Shown here piece by piece: positions 11,402 through 21,132 of a DNA stretch of 64,000 nucleotides. The translations under genes were made by a program, and so were the position numbers. The stretch's first letter is position 1. Each line of letters begins with the position of its first letter. This stretch comes from JAJRVM01 sp963700515 (GTDB lineage Bacteria; Planctomycetota; Planctomycetia; Pirellulales; Pirellulaceae), in the NCBI GenBank assembly GCA_963700515.1, contig CAVOXY010000008.1, forward strand, positions 186,001-250,000. Reading direction: 5' to 3'. Under the pieces are notes generated by a model. It worked only from the letters and a program-made list of their open reading frames with translations. It did not search any database and was not told the origin of the DNA.

Positions 11402-12530
11402 TTACGGGCTGTCCGCAGCCAAGATCTCGCCAAGTCGCCGTAGCTGCTCAACGTCCTCGGGTCGCATTCGACCGGTGTGGTCCGGTGCCGTCGCCAGAAG
11501 GACATTGGCTGCACCTCGGTCGTAGCCCAGCTTGATCTGCTTGGCGAGCGCCTCGGCTGGAAAAGGGCGACTGGGAATGAAGTCCTTGCCTTCGCCATAC
11601 GTGAACCAGCAGGACGGCCCAATAGGGTCGTATTCGTATCCACCCTCCCGGCTTTGGGAAACCAGACTGTACTCGAAGGGCAGATAGTAGGTCTTGCCAT
11701 CGACCGTGCGGAGCGGATCATGTCCGGTGGCCGGGGGCGGGACCAGTTCCCCGTTGACCACATCGGTCGGGAAGTAGTTGATCTTGGTGCCGTCCTGAAC
11801 GTGCTGGTTGAAGATAACGACGGCGTTGGGCTGGAGGCTCTTCAGGGCATCGTAGATCTCCTGGCGTGCTCAGGTCTGGCGGTGCCCAGTTCATCATGTC
11901 CATCCAGAAATAGGGGATCTCGCCGTACTGGGTCGCCAGTTCGTAGAGTTGGGCTAGGATCACGGCCCTGGCGTTGGGGTCGGGTTTCCACTCTGCCACC
12001 CCAGAGACAGTAATAGAATGCCGGGACGATTCCCTGCTTGCGGCATTCGTCCACGAATTCCCGGCAGACATCCGTGGTATTGCCGCTGTTGGCCACGTCG
12101 AAGTCGCTTGTGGGGCTGTCCCAGAGCAGAAACCCGGATGTGTGCCTCACCGTGAGGACGGCGTATTTCATCCCGGCCTGCTTGAAGGCCGCAATCCATC
12201 CGGCGACATCAAGTTGCTGCGGATTGTAGGTCTTGGGATCGGTGGCCTGGCAGATCTCGATGCCGCTGAACTGATTTGAGTTGAAGCAGACAAACGCTCC
12301 GAGCCGGTAGGACTCCCACTTCTTGATCAGGTCCGTCCTCTCCGTCGCTGGCGAGCGTCTTTGGGAGAAGTCGATGCGGTAGATCGTTTCTGATCCGTCC
12401 GTGGCCGTGATCCGCAGTGTTGACGTAGTGCCTTCTCGGACTTCAGTGACGACTGGCTCGCCAAAGCTTGGCTGCCAGCCGACAATACTACCGCAATCAG
12501 CAACAGAGACCGGTACCTTCTTTGGCACAT
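11402..12530 (-). CDS. Secreted alpha-L-fucosidase-like glycoside hydrolase (GH29), frameshifted
   Basis: Predicted exported exo-glycosidase removing L-fucose from glycans. ATG 12530 gives a signal peptide (RYRSLLLIAVVLSAGSQALA). A frame change near 12450 leads to TTSTLRITATDGSET and the GH29 barrel: KKWESYRLGAFVCFNSNQF, AGMKYAVLTVRHTSGFLLW, IVPAFYYCLWG. Further changes near 12000 and 11870 pass through IPYFWMDMMNW, whose Asp is the likely nucleophile, and on to GPSCWFTYGEGKDF and VLLATAPDHTGRM at the C-terminus. At about 375 residues it is near the lower size limit and has no added carbohydrate-binding module. All parts keep family order, so the frame changes look technical. Confidence 0.8.
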
Positions 12531-12727
12531 TGCCTGAGTTCCTTGTTGGGCTTGATTTCAGTCACCATTGTACGTCCTGCCTCTGTTGTTGACAGGATCA
12601 GGGGTGATTTTTCTGCGTCTAACACGCCATCAAGCAACACTGTCCCCGCAGTTGTCGGTCAGAAGGTGTTGTCTCGTGGCGTAGTTGCTTGATTTCGCTG
12701 GTTGTTGATCAGGGAGGAGGTCTCACG

Positions 12728-12901
12728 TCAGGTTGTGCGCCCCAACGCCGTTTCAATGCGCAGCAACTCCATGCTTTCAATGATCCGCACCGGCCCCCAT
12801 CGCTGAGACGCTGGCCACCTGGTCAGATCGAGAACTTGCTCGGCGATGACGTTGGGTGTGAGCGGGAGCGTCTCTCGGCACTCAAAGCGGATCGGCTTCA
12901 T
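12728..12901 (-). pseudogene. N-terminal fragment of a SRPBCC/polyketide-cyclase-like protein
   Basis: From ATG 12901, about 33 residues (MKPIRFECRETLPLTPNVI, then AEQVLDLTRWP) match the start of SRPBCC-fold lipid-binding/START-like proteins of usually 150 or more residues. After that the sequence becomes unrelated (RWGPVRIIESMELLRIETA) and stops at 12728. The start overlaps the stop of the DUF2293 gene by four bases, so the two were probably co-translated. It is best read as a truncated gene whose tail comes from other sequence. Confidence 0.5.
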
Positions 12902-13563
12902 TTGTCCAGTGCCTCCTTCAGCGGACAATCATTGCCGACCGATTCTCCCCTGCGATACAGGTCGAGCAACTCTTGGGATCGTTGAGCCAGCATTCGGCGC
13001 ACCTCCCGCCGCTTGCCCTTGATCCTGGGAATCTTCATGGAATCGTAGGCGGTGGTCTGATGCCTCAGCCAGGCGATCACAGCCGCCTCAGCCCGCTCCT
13101 CGACGGGAATTCGCTTCGTTCGGGCCACCGTCCCACTGCCGACCGGCGTGGCATGATCGGCTACGACACGGGCCAACTGGTGGGCCATGTCGGCATGTTT
13201 CGGATGGAAAGCGAGGAACTTCAGCACGGCGGCGTGAAAATCCTCCACGTACTCGGCCTGTGCCTGGTTCCTGCGCCGGGCATCGGCCTCTCTTCGTTTG
13301 GCATACCCTTCCGTGGATCGCTCGACTTCAAGTTCGGCTCGGATCCTCTCGATGGTGGCTGCCGGTGCCCACACGCCCCGTGAGAAAACTTTCCGACCTT
13401 TCTTCTCTTGCACGACCCAGTGCTCCCCGGCCTGCTTCACTCGACGAGTCAGCGCCGCATCTCCGGGCGGCAACAGCATCCAGCCCTCGGGAACGCTCAG
13501 GATTTTTCCATCGGCAGAACGGACGGTGTTTGACGTGGGGCCAGGCGTGAACGTATTGCTCAT
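12898..13563 (-). CDS. DUF2293 domain protein
   Basis: 221 residues, intact. The C-terminal half carries the DUF2293 signature (AVIAWLRHQTTAYDSMKI and PRIKGKRREVRRMLAQRS), and the N-terminal half is a charged linker rich in Arg/Glu (residues 75-110). Function is unknown. The conserved basic block suggests nucleic-acid or ribosome contact, but that is only inference. It overlaps the following SRPBCC fragment by ATGA. Confidence 0.8.
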   Translation of the reverse strand: MSNTFTPGPTSNTVRSADGKILSVPEGWMLLPPGDAALTRRVKQAGEHWVVQEKKGRKVFSRGVWAPAATIERIRAELEVERSTEGYAKRREADARRRNQAQAEYVEDFHAAVLKFLAFHPKHADMAHQLARVVADHATPVGSGTVARTKRIPVEERAEAAVIAWLRHQTTAYDSMKIPRIKGKRREVRRMLAQRSQELLDLYRRGESVGNDCPLKEALDK

Positions 13564-13612
13564 GTTTATCGTGCTTCCTTGATGGATGCTCGGTGCCTTC
13601 CGGCCATCATCG

Positions 13613-14218
13613 TTAATTCGGCCACCACTGGATGTGCTGTTCGTTCTCTTGGATCATCCCGTCCCTAATCGACACTCGAATCGTTCCTCGACAGCCCGGC
13701 TGAAAGAAGCCGCCTGCATCGAGCCGCTTCGTCTCTCCAACGTCATCTATGAACTCGATCTCTAGGTGAGAGTCGCCGGTACATTTGACCGTGGCTTCGG
13801 CAGTGGACCCTGACGGGAGTTCACCCAGACTGTAGCTGTTTCCCGTCACGAAGAGAACGACTGAACGGAGGGGTTGGCGGCCTGCCCAGCTTGCGGCACA
13901 CTGATGCCACACTTTCCTGATCCTCTCCGTCAGTCCTTCACTGGCGGCAAGGGCTTCCAGTTGTTGCAGAAAGGGCTGGTGAATCTCTACCGCCGTGACG
14001 TTGCCCTGGGTGGCCCTGGCCAGGACCAGCGATGCCACCCCTGCACCGCATCCGAAATCGACAATGCGAGGCTGGGGCGGCAGCCCGTCGAGCATTGAGA
14101 GTGCCTTGAGGGTGGATGCCTCGCTGCCCGGCCCCTTTCGCACCACGCCTTCGAAGAACGAGAACATCAACGCCATTTGCGGGTCAGATTTCTTCTGCCA
14201 TGCTGGACTATTTTCCAA
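13613..14218 (-). pseudogene. Chimeric frame: class I SAM methyltransferase start joined to an unrelated C-terminus
   Basis: 201 residues. Residues 1-105 are a class I methyltransferase beginning with motif I VDFGCGAGVASLVLA, followed by VTAVEIHQPFLQQLEALAA as the second strand/acidic loop. From about residue 106 (CAASWAGRQPLRSVVLFV) the sequence no longer fits. The rest (TGNSYSLGELPSGSTAEA, HLEIEFIDDVGE, GCRGTIRVSIRDG) looks like the tail of a small membrane-anchored beta protein. The methyltransferase lacks its C-terminal half, so catalysis is doubtful. It reads through without a stop, either a real deletion fusion or a misjoined assembly. Confidence 0.6.
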
Positions 14219-15056
14219 TTAGCAATGCTTCAACAGAATCGCCAGTCTTTTCGACTCGTCTTGGATTATCGACCGGTTTGAACTCTGGGTTATGGGTTCG
14301 TAGAGACCCTTTCGGCAAGTAATCCCAACGAATTGTAGCCGGATAGTCGATCTTGATCGGTCGAATCTCTTTTCGCTTGGCAAGGGCTTCCTTGGTCTTC
14401 TGCGTGATCAGGCGGCGGGATTCTTCCAGCGGCAGCACATCGGCACTTTGCGGCCCCGTTCCCACCTTGGTCTGGCAAGTGACCACACCGGGAAGCCATG
14501 ACCGAGCCTCCGCACAACACTTGTCATCACCAGAAACCATCACCACCGGGACGTTGTGTTCCGCCGCAATCGCCGCATCGACACCGATCTCACCCACTTC
14601 CCGCCCATTCAGCCACATCCCCTGGATCGATGCGGAAGAAAAGGAATGGGCAAGTGTGCCGTCCGGCGTAAGTGCCATTGCGTGATATCCCAGCAGGATC
14701 ATCGCAGCAGAGCCTTCAATATCCTTGAACCGACTTCCTGGTGTCTTGCCTTGGATCAGCTTGGCACGCTTGTCAATCGATTCTGGATCTACGTTGCGAC
14801 CACCCCCATGATGATCCCGTATCACGACTTCCGTTGCCCCTGCGGCAAAGCATCCTTCGATACAAGCGTTCATATCCCCGGTCATCAGTTGCTTGCCCTC
14901 TTCCCCGGCGACCTGTTCACTGCACGTCACCCCACTACATCCTTCCATGTCGGTCGAAATGTAGACCTTGAATCCCTGAGCCCCCGCTGGAAGCCCAAGG
15001 CAGAGGACCAATGACCAACTGATTAGCAGAGGCGTTTTCCGGCGAAGACGCATCAT
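14208..15056 (-). CDS. Secreted M55-family (DppA-like) D-aminopeptidase
   Basis: 282 residues. The signal peptide (LLISWSLVLCLGLPAGAQG) is followed by a complete M55 domain. Zinc ligands are visible as Asp/Glu in YISTDMEGCSGVT, His in VIRDHHGGGRN, His in LLGYHAMAL, and a Glu in GREVGEIGVDAAIAAEHN, matching the pentad of DppA. Family members cleave peptides with D-amino acids, so a role in using cell-wall-derived peptides outside the cytoplasm is likely. The gene is intact, and the downstream chimeric methyltransferase frame starts within its last codons. Confidence 0.9.
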   Translation of the reverse strand: MMRLRRKTPLLISWSLVLCLGLPAGAQGFKVYISTDMEGCSGVTCSEQVAGEEGKQLMTGDMNACIEGCFAAGATEVVIRDHHGGGRNVDPESIDKRAKLIQGKTPGSRFKDIEGSAAMILLGYHAMALTPDGTLAHSFSSASIQGMWLNGREVGEIGVDAAIAAEHNVPVVMVSGDDKCCAEARSWLPGVVTCQTKVGTGPQSADVLPLEESRRLITQKTKEALAKRKEIRPIKIDYPATIRWDYLPKGSLRTHNPEFKPVDNPRRVEKTGDSVEALLIGK

Positions 15057-15095
15057 TGCTCTATCCTTTCATTTCAGCATTATCTTTCACGACGG

Positions 15096-15942
15096 TCATC
15101 TTGAGGACTCCAGCGGGCCAATCCGCTTGGTGCCAACCGCCAATTCGTCGATCCACAACTTCTGGGCGTGCGGCAGGAGTCCAGGCCCGAAGTAGGGAGC
15201 CATCAAGAACTGGTTGAACTTCATCTTGGGGAAGTCGGTGGATCGCAGCACCACGTCGGTGTGCTCGACAACGAGCTTCCCGTCGAACCAGCCACGAACA
15301 ATGCCATCCTGGTTCGGGCGGTCGTTCTCAAGATCCAGTGTGTTGAGCTTGAAGTACGCCTCGACACAGTGCCATTGGTCGTCCTTGAAGAGCACTTCCT
15401 GGCTGTCGTAGAACTTCCCGTTGTAGCCGCCCCTGAGCGGCCCTTGGGTCAATCCGTGGGGCATGTCCTTGTTCTGGATGTCCTGGGCAGCCAGACGCAG
15501 CTTGCCGCCGACCGGTTCGATGTAGAGCGTGAGGTGACTTGCAGCGGGACCGTGCCACTTCGGATTCTCGGTGGTCATGAAGTGCGTCAGGTGCGGATGG
15601 AAGTTCTGGCCGCTCCAGCCCCAGCCCTTGGAGAGCTTCAGGTAGAAACGGATGCTCACCTCATCTGTGGGCTCGAACAAGTGACGAACTGGGGATGAGC
15701 CCTTCACGCCTGATTGGCGGTCGGGCCACTCGTACTCGATGCAGCCCTTTCCCGGCCATCGCATCTCCGACGATTCGGAACTTGGTCCCGTCGTACCAGC
15801 CTCGCCCAGCAAGATCAGCGTCCTCGAAACTCTCGCTGAACAGGATGCCGTCCGTCTTCGCCTCGGCCCCCTCAACTCGTTCTGTTGCCCAGCCCGAGCC
15901 AATGACAGCAAGCAGTATGCCCACCCCTGTCTGAATTTTCAT
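15096..15942 (-). CDS. Secreted jelly-roll (polysaccharide-lyase-like) protein, frameshifted
   Basis: From ATG 15942 a signal peptide (MKIQTGVGILLAVIGSGWA) precedes ILFSESFEDADLAGRGWYDG. One frame change near 15750, at a GGGAAAGGG run where one extra base explains it, leads on to CIEYEWPDRQSGVKG, RFYLKLSKGWGWSGQNFHPH, DDQWHCVEAYFKLN and GIVRGWFDGKLVVEH. These patterns are those of concanavalin-like jelly-roll domains found in PL14/PL20-type lyases and related secreted planctomycete proteins. Catalytic residues cannot be assigned. About 280 residues after correction. Confidence 0.6.
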
Positions 15943-15967
15943 CGCACAAGTCCTGATCGTTGAGATG

Positions 15968-17192
15968 TTACGTTTCCATGGCGTCCACAAAGCTACGAAT
16001 TGCCGCCAAGTATTCCCTCGCATTTATCCCAAATATCGTGTTGTGATTGCCAAGTGGAAATCGCACAAGCCGCTTTTGTGTCGAGCCAGCCCATCGGTGG
16101 TTTCGTTCGGCGTGTGAGATATCGATCAGGCCGTCATTTTCAGTGTGGAGGATGAGCAACGGGTTCTTGTAGTTCGACAGTTTCTTCTTGTGATGGAAGT
16201 GCCGTTTGACCTCGGCAACCACGTCGCTTTCGGAGACTCCCGCCGCCGTCAGGTCTGCATATGTCAGAAACCGCTCAGACGCATCGGCGATGCCGCTCTC
16301 CAGAATGAGACCGGCTATCGCTGGCTGACGGTGAACCAGTTCGATGGCGTACAGCGAGCCAATCGACCGGCCAAAGGCAATCACGCTCTCCGGGGTGAGC
16401 CCCGCTGCCTTGATCGCTGCTTCGCCGTCGCCGAGCATGGAAACCAATTGAGCTTGGCCAGTGGAACCTCCGTATTCCCGGTACTCCACGAACAATGAGT
16501 TCAGGCCGAGATCTGCAAAGATCTCAGCCATGTCGGGGATGTAGTCGGCAACGGATTCACCGTTGCCGTGAAAATAGACCATGGTGAACTTGCCGGGATC
16601 GATGACTTTTCGGTAGCACGCCAACTCTGCGCCGGTTGCCTGGACCATGAAGGGATCTTCGACGCATCGTGGTTGCGGGAAGAGATAATGACCGCTGATG
16701 GCCGGATGATTGAGGATACTGTGGTCGGGTGAACACATTTGCTCACACGCTTTTAACATCGCCTCCAGCGAATCAGGGTCGGCCAGACGGTGCTCGAAGC
16801 CGACCTCGATCAACGCCTTCGAAGGCAAGCCGCTGTTCCTAACCAGTTCCTCCGAGTCCGCAAACGGCACGGTCTCATCGGCTCGGGAGTGCAGGACTGT
16901 TGTGTTCGGCTTCACTGTCGTGGCCGTGCCCCACGTCTTCCAGGCCGGGCATAGCAGCACCAGCGGTGTGTCACCGCTATCGATGTTCATCGCCACAGCC
17001 CCGCCTCGGCTGGAGCCGACGACAACGTCAGGCTGATGCTGATCGAACTCGGCCTGGGCGATGCGGACGGCGGCATCGAAGTCGTCGTCGGGCAGAGGCG
17101 GGATTGAGGACGGTGTGACCGTGGTTCTTCAGGTAGGTCGGTTTCAAGCCGCCTGGAGTCGATTGCCAACCGTGAAGGAAGAGGATTTTCAT
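15968..17192 (-). CDS. Tandem alpha/beta hydrolases in one frame (YqiA-like + second hydrolase), frameshifted
   Basis: Two serine hydrolase domains. The first starts at ATG 17192 (MKILFLHGWQSTPGG), changes frame near 17100 (one extra base in NP-LPDDDFD), and has nucleophile VVVGSSRGGAVAMN, acid RADETVP and His GFEHRLAD: a YqiA-like small esterase. Without a stop, from about 16735 (EQMCSPDHS), a second hydrolase follows with MVYFHGNGESVADYI as oxyanion motif, VIAFGRSIGSLYAIEL as nucleophile, HTENDGLID and LGNHNTIF. Both triads look complete. The second half has its own plausible ATG at the junction, so two overlapping genes joined by an indel are as likely as a true fusion. No export signal is seen. 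Confidence 0.65.
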
Positions 17193-17289
17193 GGGGCTCA
17201 TTGTAACAAATGGATGTCGAGTGGCATTGCAGATCAGATCTCTTCGCCACAAACCGGCCTACAGCCCCATATGCTTTTGAAATGCCACT

Positions 17290-17700
17290 GTGATATCATC
17301 TAAGATTTTGGAATGTTCGTTGTTGAGGCGATCCATCGTGGCCCGCCATTGCTTCCAGTCGATAGACTCCCGGCCTGAAACAGAGCGGCGGGCGGCTGAA
17401 TTCATCGATGCGAAGTTCGTGGGTTTCGGGCCGAAGCAATCACGAAACCTGCTTCAATGGCTCGGGCTCTCTCGCTACGAGACACCCATCGACAGCCGGA
17501 TCACAAAGTGGCTAAATGACTTTGGCTTTCCGGTTAGGCTAAGCGGCACGGCACTGTCGGACCCCAGCTACTACGATTTTGTTTCAGATGGCGTTCAGCG
17601 GCTTTGCGAAGTCTGCAAGATCACGCCCTGCGTATTGGACGCTGCGATCTTTTCGAGTTTTGACCAAGGGAAGTGGACGGAGGAAAATCTTGCCTACTGA
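17290..17700 (+). pseudogene. C-terminal fragment of an HhH-type DNA glycosylase-like protein
   Basis: Only the last ~95 residues look coding-conserved: KFVGFGPKQSRNLLQWLGL (helix-hairpin-helix-like), SRYETPIDSRITKWLNDFG (an ID-S-R context with an Asp where HhH-GPD glycosylases place the catalytic acid), and LCEVCKITPCVLDAAIFSSF. Residues before AAEFIDAKF do not resemble the family, and there is no N-terminal half upstream, so the gene is truncated. Assignment rests on the GFGPK-hairpin and following Asp only. The next gene begins 23 bp downstream. Confidence 0.4.
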
Positions 17701-17722
17701 CACCACACGACCCAGATTTGTG

Positions 17723-18494
17723 ATGCACATCGGCATCGACTACTCGGGCAGGGAAGCACCGACATCCCGCACGCCCGCATTGCAGGTGTACGCCGCTATT
17801 GACTCGGAAGAGCCTCGGCGAATACTGTCGTTATCTTCGACGGAGAAGACCTACAAGAAACTGGTGCCGCAAGGAAATCGCCGACTGGTTGATCGAACAG
17901 GCCCAGAAGAACATCACATTCATCGCTGGGATCGATCATGGATTCTCGTTCCCGATCGCGTACTTCCAGAGGTACAAGCTCAAATCATGGCCGCAGTTCC
18001 TCAACGATTTCTGCCAGCACTGGCCGACCGACGACGATCACACCTACGTCGATTTCATCCGGGATCGTGACGAAGGCCCCCCAGATCGCACCGGTGACCC
18101 GTCCGATCTGCGCCTGACTGAGAAGTGGACCAGTTCGGCCAAGAGCGTTTTCCTGTTCGATATTCAGGGGTCTGTTGCCAAGTCCACACACGCCGGGATT
18201 CCCTGGCTGCGCCACATTCGGTCCGAAATTGGCGACAAGGTGCATTTCTGGCCCTTCGACGGCTGGGAGGTGCCGGGCGGCAAGTCAGTGATCGCCGAGG
18301 TTTACCCCTCGATCTTCCGCAATCGATATCCGAAGGAAGACCGCACCGCCGACCAGCAGGACGCCTATTGCGTGGCTAGGTGGCTGAAGGACACGGATGA
18401 GCGTAGATTCTTATCCCGCTATTTCCAGCCGCCGTTGACGGACGAAGAGCGAGAATTGGCTGATCTGGAAGGATGGATCTTGGGGATCATGTAG
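17723..18494 (+). CDS. DUF429-like predicted RNase H-fold protein (one frameshift)
   Basis: ATG 17723 begins MHIGIDYSGREAPTSRT, an RNase H-fold first strand with an acidic residue. Later come TFIAGIDHGFSFP, SVFLFDIQGSVAKSTHAGIP, VHFWPFDGW and SVIAEVYPSIF, resembling DUF429-type predicted nucleases. A frame change near 17865 (YKK to WCRKEIADWLIEQ) splits it. About 255 residues after correction. The biochemical role is unproven. It follows the glycosylase-like fragment closely, which hints at a DNA-maintenance pair, but this is inference. Confidence 0.55.
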
Positions 18495-18551
18495 GATGAC
18501 GGTACGACGCACCACCAAACAAGACAGAAACACACTCAGAGAGAATTGCTG

Positions 18552-19169
18552 ATGGGATTCTTTGATTCCTTGTTTCGCAGCAAGAAGCGAAAGAATGTCG
18601 AGGTCGTGCCCGACCACATCTGGATGACGACCGATGCCAAGTTCGCCGGTTTATCCAAAGAGGTGGAGGAACGCTCGAAGTCCGAGACACTTGCTATCCT
18701 GCTCGTTGCGCATTTCCCCGATGTGTTGGCACGGCTTACTGAGCTTGCCAGCCACCAGGCAGGTGTGCCACTACAAGCTGTGCTTGCGGACAATCTGAAT
18801 ACGGACCTCGCCGCCAAGCTGCATGTGGACGAGTCGGCCATCATCGACATTATCGTTGGTGAACGACATCCGCTGCCATCTGTGGATGACGATCTCGAAA
18901 AGTTCGCCGATGAGCTACCGTGCCGCTGTCGGTTTTCACATCACGTCTCGTTGGAAGATCCCGTCATGAAGATCTTCGCCGGTGAGTGGGTGAAGAATAT
19001 CCTCAGCCGACTCGGGATGTCGGAAGACGAAGCCATCGAGAGGCAGATGGTATTCCGTCGCATCAGACAGGCACAACAGAAAATCGAAGGAAGGGCATTT
19101 GGGACGGTGGATGCCGAGTCAGCAGCCCGATGGCTGGAGGTGAATTGCCCGGACCTGGTGAGGAAGTAA
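18552..19169 (+). CDS. Conserved-looking cytoplasmic protein of unknown function
   Basis: 205 residues from ATG 18552 (MGFFDSLFRSKKRK), intact. An in-frame TTG at 18546 is less likely as start. No signal peptide or membrane segment. Features: basic N-terminus, VVPDHIWMTTDAKFAGLSKE, ILLVAHFPDVLARLTELA, LPCRCRFSHHVSLEDPVM and a charged C-terminal helix with GMSEDEAIERQMVFRRIR. The overall look is a soluble helical protein. No family is assigned. It lies 57 bp after the DUF429-like gene in the same direction. Confidence 0.6.
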   Translation: MGFFDSLFRSKKRKNVEVVPDHIWMTTDAKFAGLSKEVEERSKSETLAILLVAHFPDVLARLTELASHQAGVPLQAVLADNLNTDLAAKLHVDESAIIDIIVGERHPLPSVDDDLEKFADELPCRCRFSHHVSLEDPVMKIFAGEWVKNILSRLGMSEDEAIERQMVFRRIRQAQQKIEGRAFGTVDAESAARWLEVNCPDLVRK

Positions 19170-19355
19170 TGCGTGACTACTCAGTGCTTGGGACACACAG
19201 AGACCGAACGTCTTGAACACCGAGCAAACAAGAATGGTCCATCGAGATGGTTAAAGTGAGGTGTACATGAACACCGGACATTCACCAACGTGCCCAGTGG
19301 CCGTCCTGCTTTCAGTCAGTGTACGGTCTCCAACATGCTCACCCTCCTAATTGGC

Positions 19356-19838
19356 TCACTCGTCACGCAAATCCAGTGCGCATTTCTGTACGTTGAACTG
19401 GTACGGCCCTTCGGGAAAGCACGAGTAGAGCAGCCATCCCGTGCCGTCCTCGTTCAGATTGCGGACCCACATGTCGAGCACGCCATCGACCATCAGCAGT
19501 CCGCTGGCCTTACGGCCTTCCGGGCCACCGCCCGTTTTGTGGCCCGTTGGCGAAGCCAGGTTCTCCCCATTGACATTCGGGGGATCGCACACGATCCGTG
19601 CCAGGCTCATACTTCCCTCGCCACTGCCGCCACCAAAGCCTTCCCCATCACAGTAGACGGTGTACTGGCTTCCGTCGTCAGAGCAAGTGATGGGCCAGTT
19701 GTCGCCGTTGTCGAGAGATATTCGCTCCGGATGAATCGTGAGGTCCGCAATAACCTCGCTGGGCGGATTCTGCTGAGCAAGGGCTGGACCAGCCAGCAGA
19801 ACAAGCCCCAACGTTACCACATTGCAGATGCGTTTCAT
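19356..19838 (-). pseudogene. Secreted protein start (DUF4185-like) joined to an unrelated tail
   Basis: 160 residues. Signal peptide NVVTLGLVLLAGPALAQQ, then a beta-propeller-like start as in DUF4185 proteins (NGDNWPITCSDDGSQYTVY, SMSLARIVCDPP, GHKTGGGPEGRKASGLLM, VLDMWVRNLNEDGTG). The rest of such a protein (normally well over 300 residues) is absent: after GTG the frame runs into WLLYSCFPEGPYQFNVQKC and stops. As with other frames here, the join suggests an internal deletion or misassembly. Confidence 0.5.
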
Positions 19839-19845
19839 GACCGTT

Positions 19846-19995
19846 CACTGCTCCTGTTTCTTCTTGGCCGTTTCTTCCTGGCGGTCTCCCTCGTAACGAG
19901 TCCATTCGGCAGGGATCACCGATGGATGAATATCGGCGGTGGGATCGATGTCAGGCGGTCCTTTGTTCTGGGCACGCCCCAGATTCGGAGCACGA
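19846..19995 (-). pseudogene. Orphan C-terminal fragment
   Basis: In a frame different from the overlapping gene, about 45 codons read RAQNKGPPDIDPTADIHPS, then VIPAEWTRYEGDRQEETAKK, ending in a stop just before the next gene. The composition looks like a genuine protein tail, and the frame is not preceded by its own start. It probably belongs to a gene whose main body is missing at this point. Coordinates are approximate. Confidence 0.3.
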
Positions 19996-20878
19996 AGCAC
20001 CGCAACGAGACCAACGATACCCACTCAACCTTTTTGGCCAGGTCGTCACGACCGTAGCTCAGCAGACGCCGACGCTCAAGGTCAACGGTGAACTCCTCGC
20101 CTAGCCTGCCCAGTCGTCGGTTTACAGCATCACGTCGCACGAAGTCGATCTTCCGCCCCTGCCTTGTTCGCCATGGTTCGGGCGGTTCATCCGGCATTGG
20201 CGAGTCGTCGGGCGGGGAATCGAACAGCCGATCCCATGCATCCAGCTTGGGCAACTCGTCCGGTACTGTTTCACTCGCTTGATCCAGGGTGATGAACAAG
20301 GCCGGGTTTGCATTGAGATACGTCCGCACGGCATCCACGAGGGATCGCTGAAAGTTCTGCGCCGGTTTGTACCCGTCGATGTAAGGCAGGCCCAGTTTCA
20401 GCAGCACGGCACTGACGTTCCGGTGCTTGAATTCCACAGACGGCTTCGACCTCCCGTCCAGGGATTCTCGCAGTTGGCGGCTGTGCTCGGCCTTGTTGTA
20501 CTCCTGGCCGAGCAAGTCGAGCTTGAGCATGTCGAAGTAATCGGCGATCAGGAGGCCGACTTCTTCGTCGGACCAGACCTTGCCCTTCTCTTCCACTGGC
20601 TCGTCGGCCTTGCCTTCGACCTTGAAGCCCAGCCGCCGCAACTCGTAGTTGGCCTGTCCCGGAGCCTCACCGCCGCTGAATCTGCTGTGATGGAGGATCT
20701 CGCCGGTCAGGTGCCGAAAAGCAATCCCGATGATGGCCTTGGGGGCGTATCGTCTTCCGTGGTAGATCAAATGGTAGCCGGTCGCCTTCCCGAATGGGTG
20801 TTCGATCCCTGCATCAAGGTCGGCCACGGCCTTGAGCACATGTTCTCGATTCAGACCTTTGGGGATCGATTTCGGCAT
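19916..20878 (-). CDS. ScoMcrA-like N-terminal head + truncated DUF3883 protein
   Basis: 320 residues. The N-terminal ~85 residues (VLKAVADLDAGIEHPFGKAT, YHLIYHGRRYAPKAIIGIA, GGEAPGQANYELRRLGF) match the head domain found in McrA-like modified-DNA restriction proteins and related DUF3883 proteins. A helical middle follows (VWSDEEVGLLIADYFDML, SVEFKHRNVSAVLLKLGLPY). The C-terminus begins DUF3883 (RRLGRLGEEFTVDLERRRLL, DDLAKKVEWVSL) but breaks off before the nuclease-like EVKTT core, ending in unrelated residues. The full protein would be a predicted restriction/defence nuclease; this copy is probably inactive. Confidence 0.6.
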   Translation of the reverse strand: MPKSIPKGLNREHVLKAVADLDAGIEHPFGKATGYHLIYHGRRYAPKAIIGIAFRHLTGEILHHSRFSGGEAPGQANYELRRLGFKVEGKADEPVEEKGKVWSDEEVGLLIADYFDMLKLDLLGQEYNKAEHSRQLRESLDGRSKPSVEFKHRNVSAVLLKLGLPYIDGYKPAQNFQRSLVDAVRTYLNANPALFITLDQASETVPDELPKLDAWDRLFDSPPDDSPMPDEPPEPWRTRQGRKIDFVRRDAVNRRLGRLGEEFTVDLERRRLLSYGRDDLAKKVEWVSLVSLRCFVLRIWGVPRTKDRLTSIPPPIFIHR

Positions 20879-20931
20879 AGCTCAATGATAGCCGGATCAC
20901 GAGCACAAATCACCCATTCGTCGCCAATCAC

Positions 20932-21132
20932 TCAACCGTTTCTTTGTAGCAATATCGCAAAGACGGCTACGCCAATTCCAGCAATGACAGTGCCCCAACC
21001 CAAGACAGTTGCCATGCCCCCTGCCACCCTGCTGTGATTGGGACAAGTACCCGCCTTTGATTGCCGCCAAAGAACTGTGCCACCAACCACCAACAGCATG
21101 ACGGACAGAGCAAGCAATTTGAAAGCCATCAT
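20932..21132 (-). CDS. Small two-helix membrane protein
   Basis: 66 residues from ATG 21132 (MMAFKLLALSVMLLVVGGTV). Two hydrophobic segments (residues ~4-18 and ~42-60, VLGWGTVIAGIGVAVFAIL) are separated by a short polar loop with one Cys. No family is recognised. A TTG start at 21138 would add only two residues. Its neighbour on the plus strand starts 249 bp away. Confidence 0.45.
   Translation of the reverse strand: MMAFKLLALSVMLLVVGGTVLWRQSKAGTCPNHSRVAGGMATVLGWGTVIAGIGVAVFAILLQRNG

Noticed and set aside
19267..19350. Short plus-strand gene starting MNTGHS
   Set aside because: Stops after about 27 codons without any recognisable feature.
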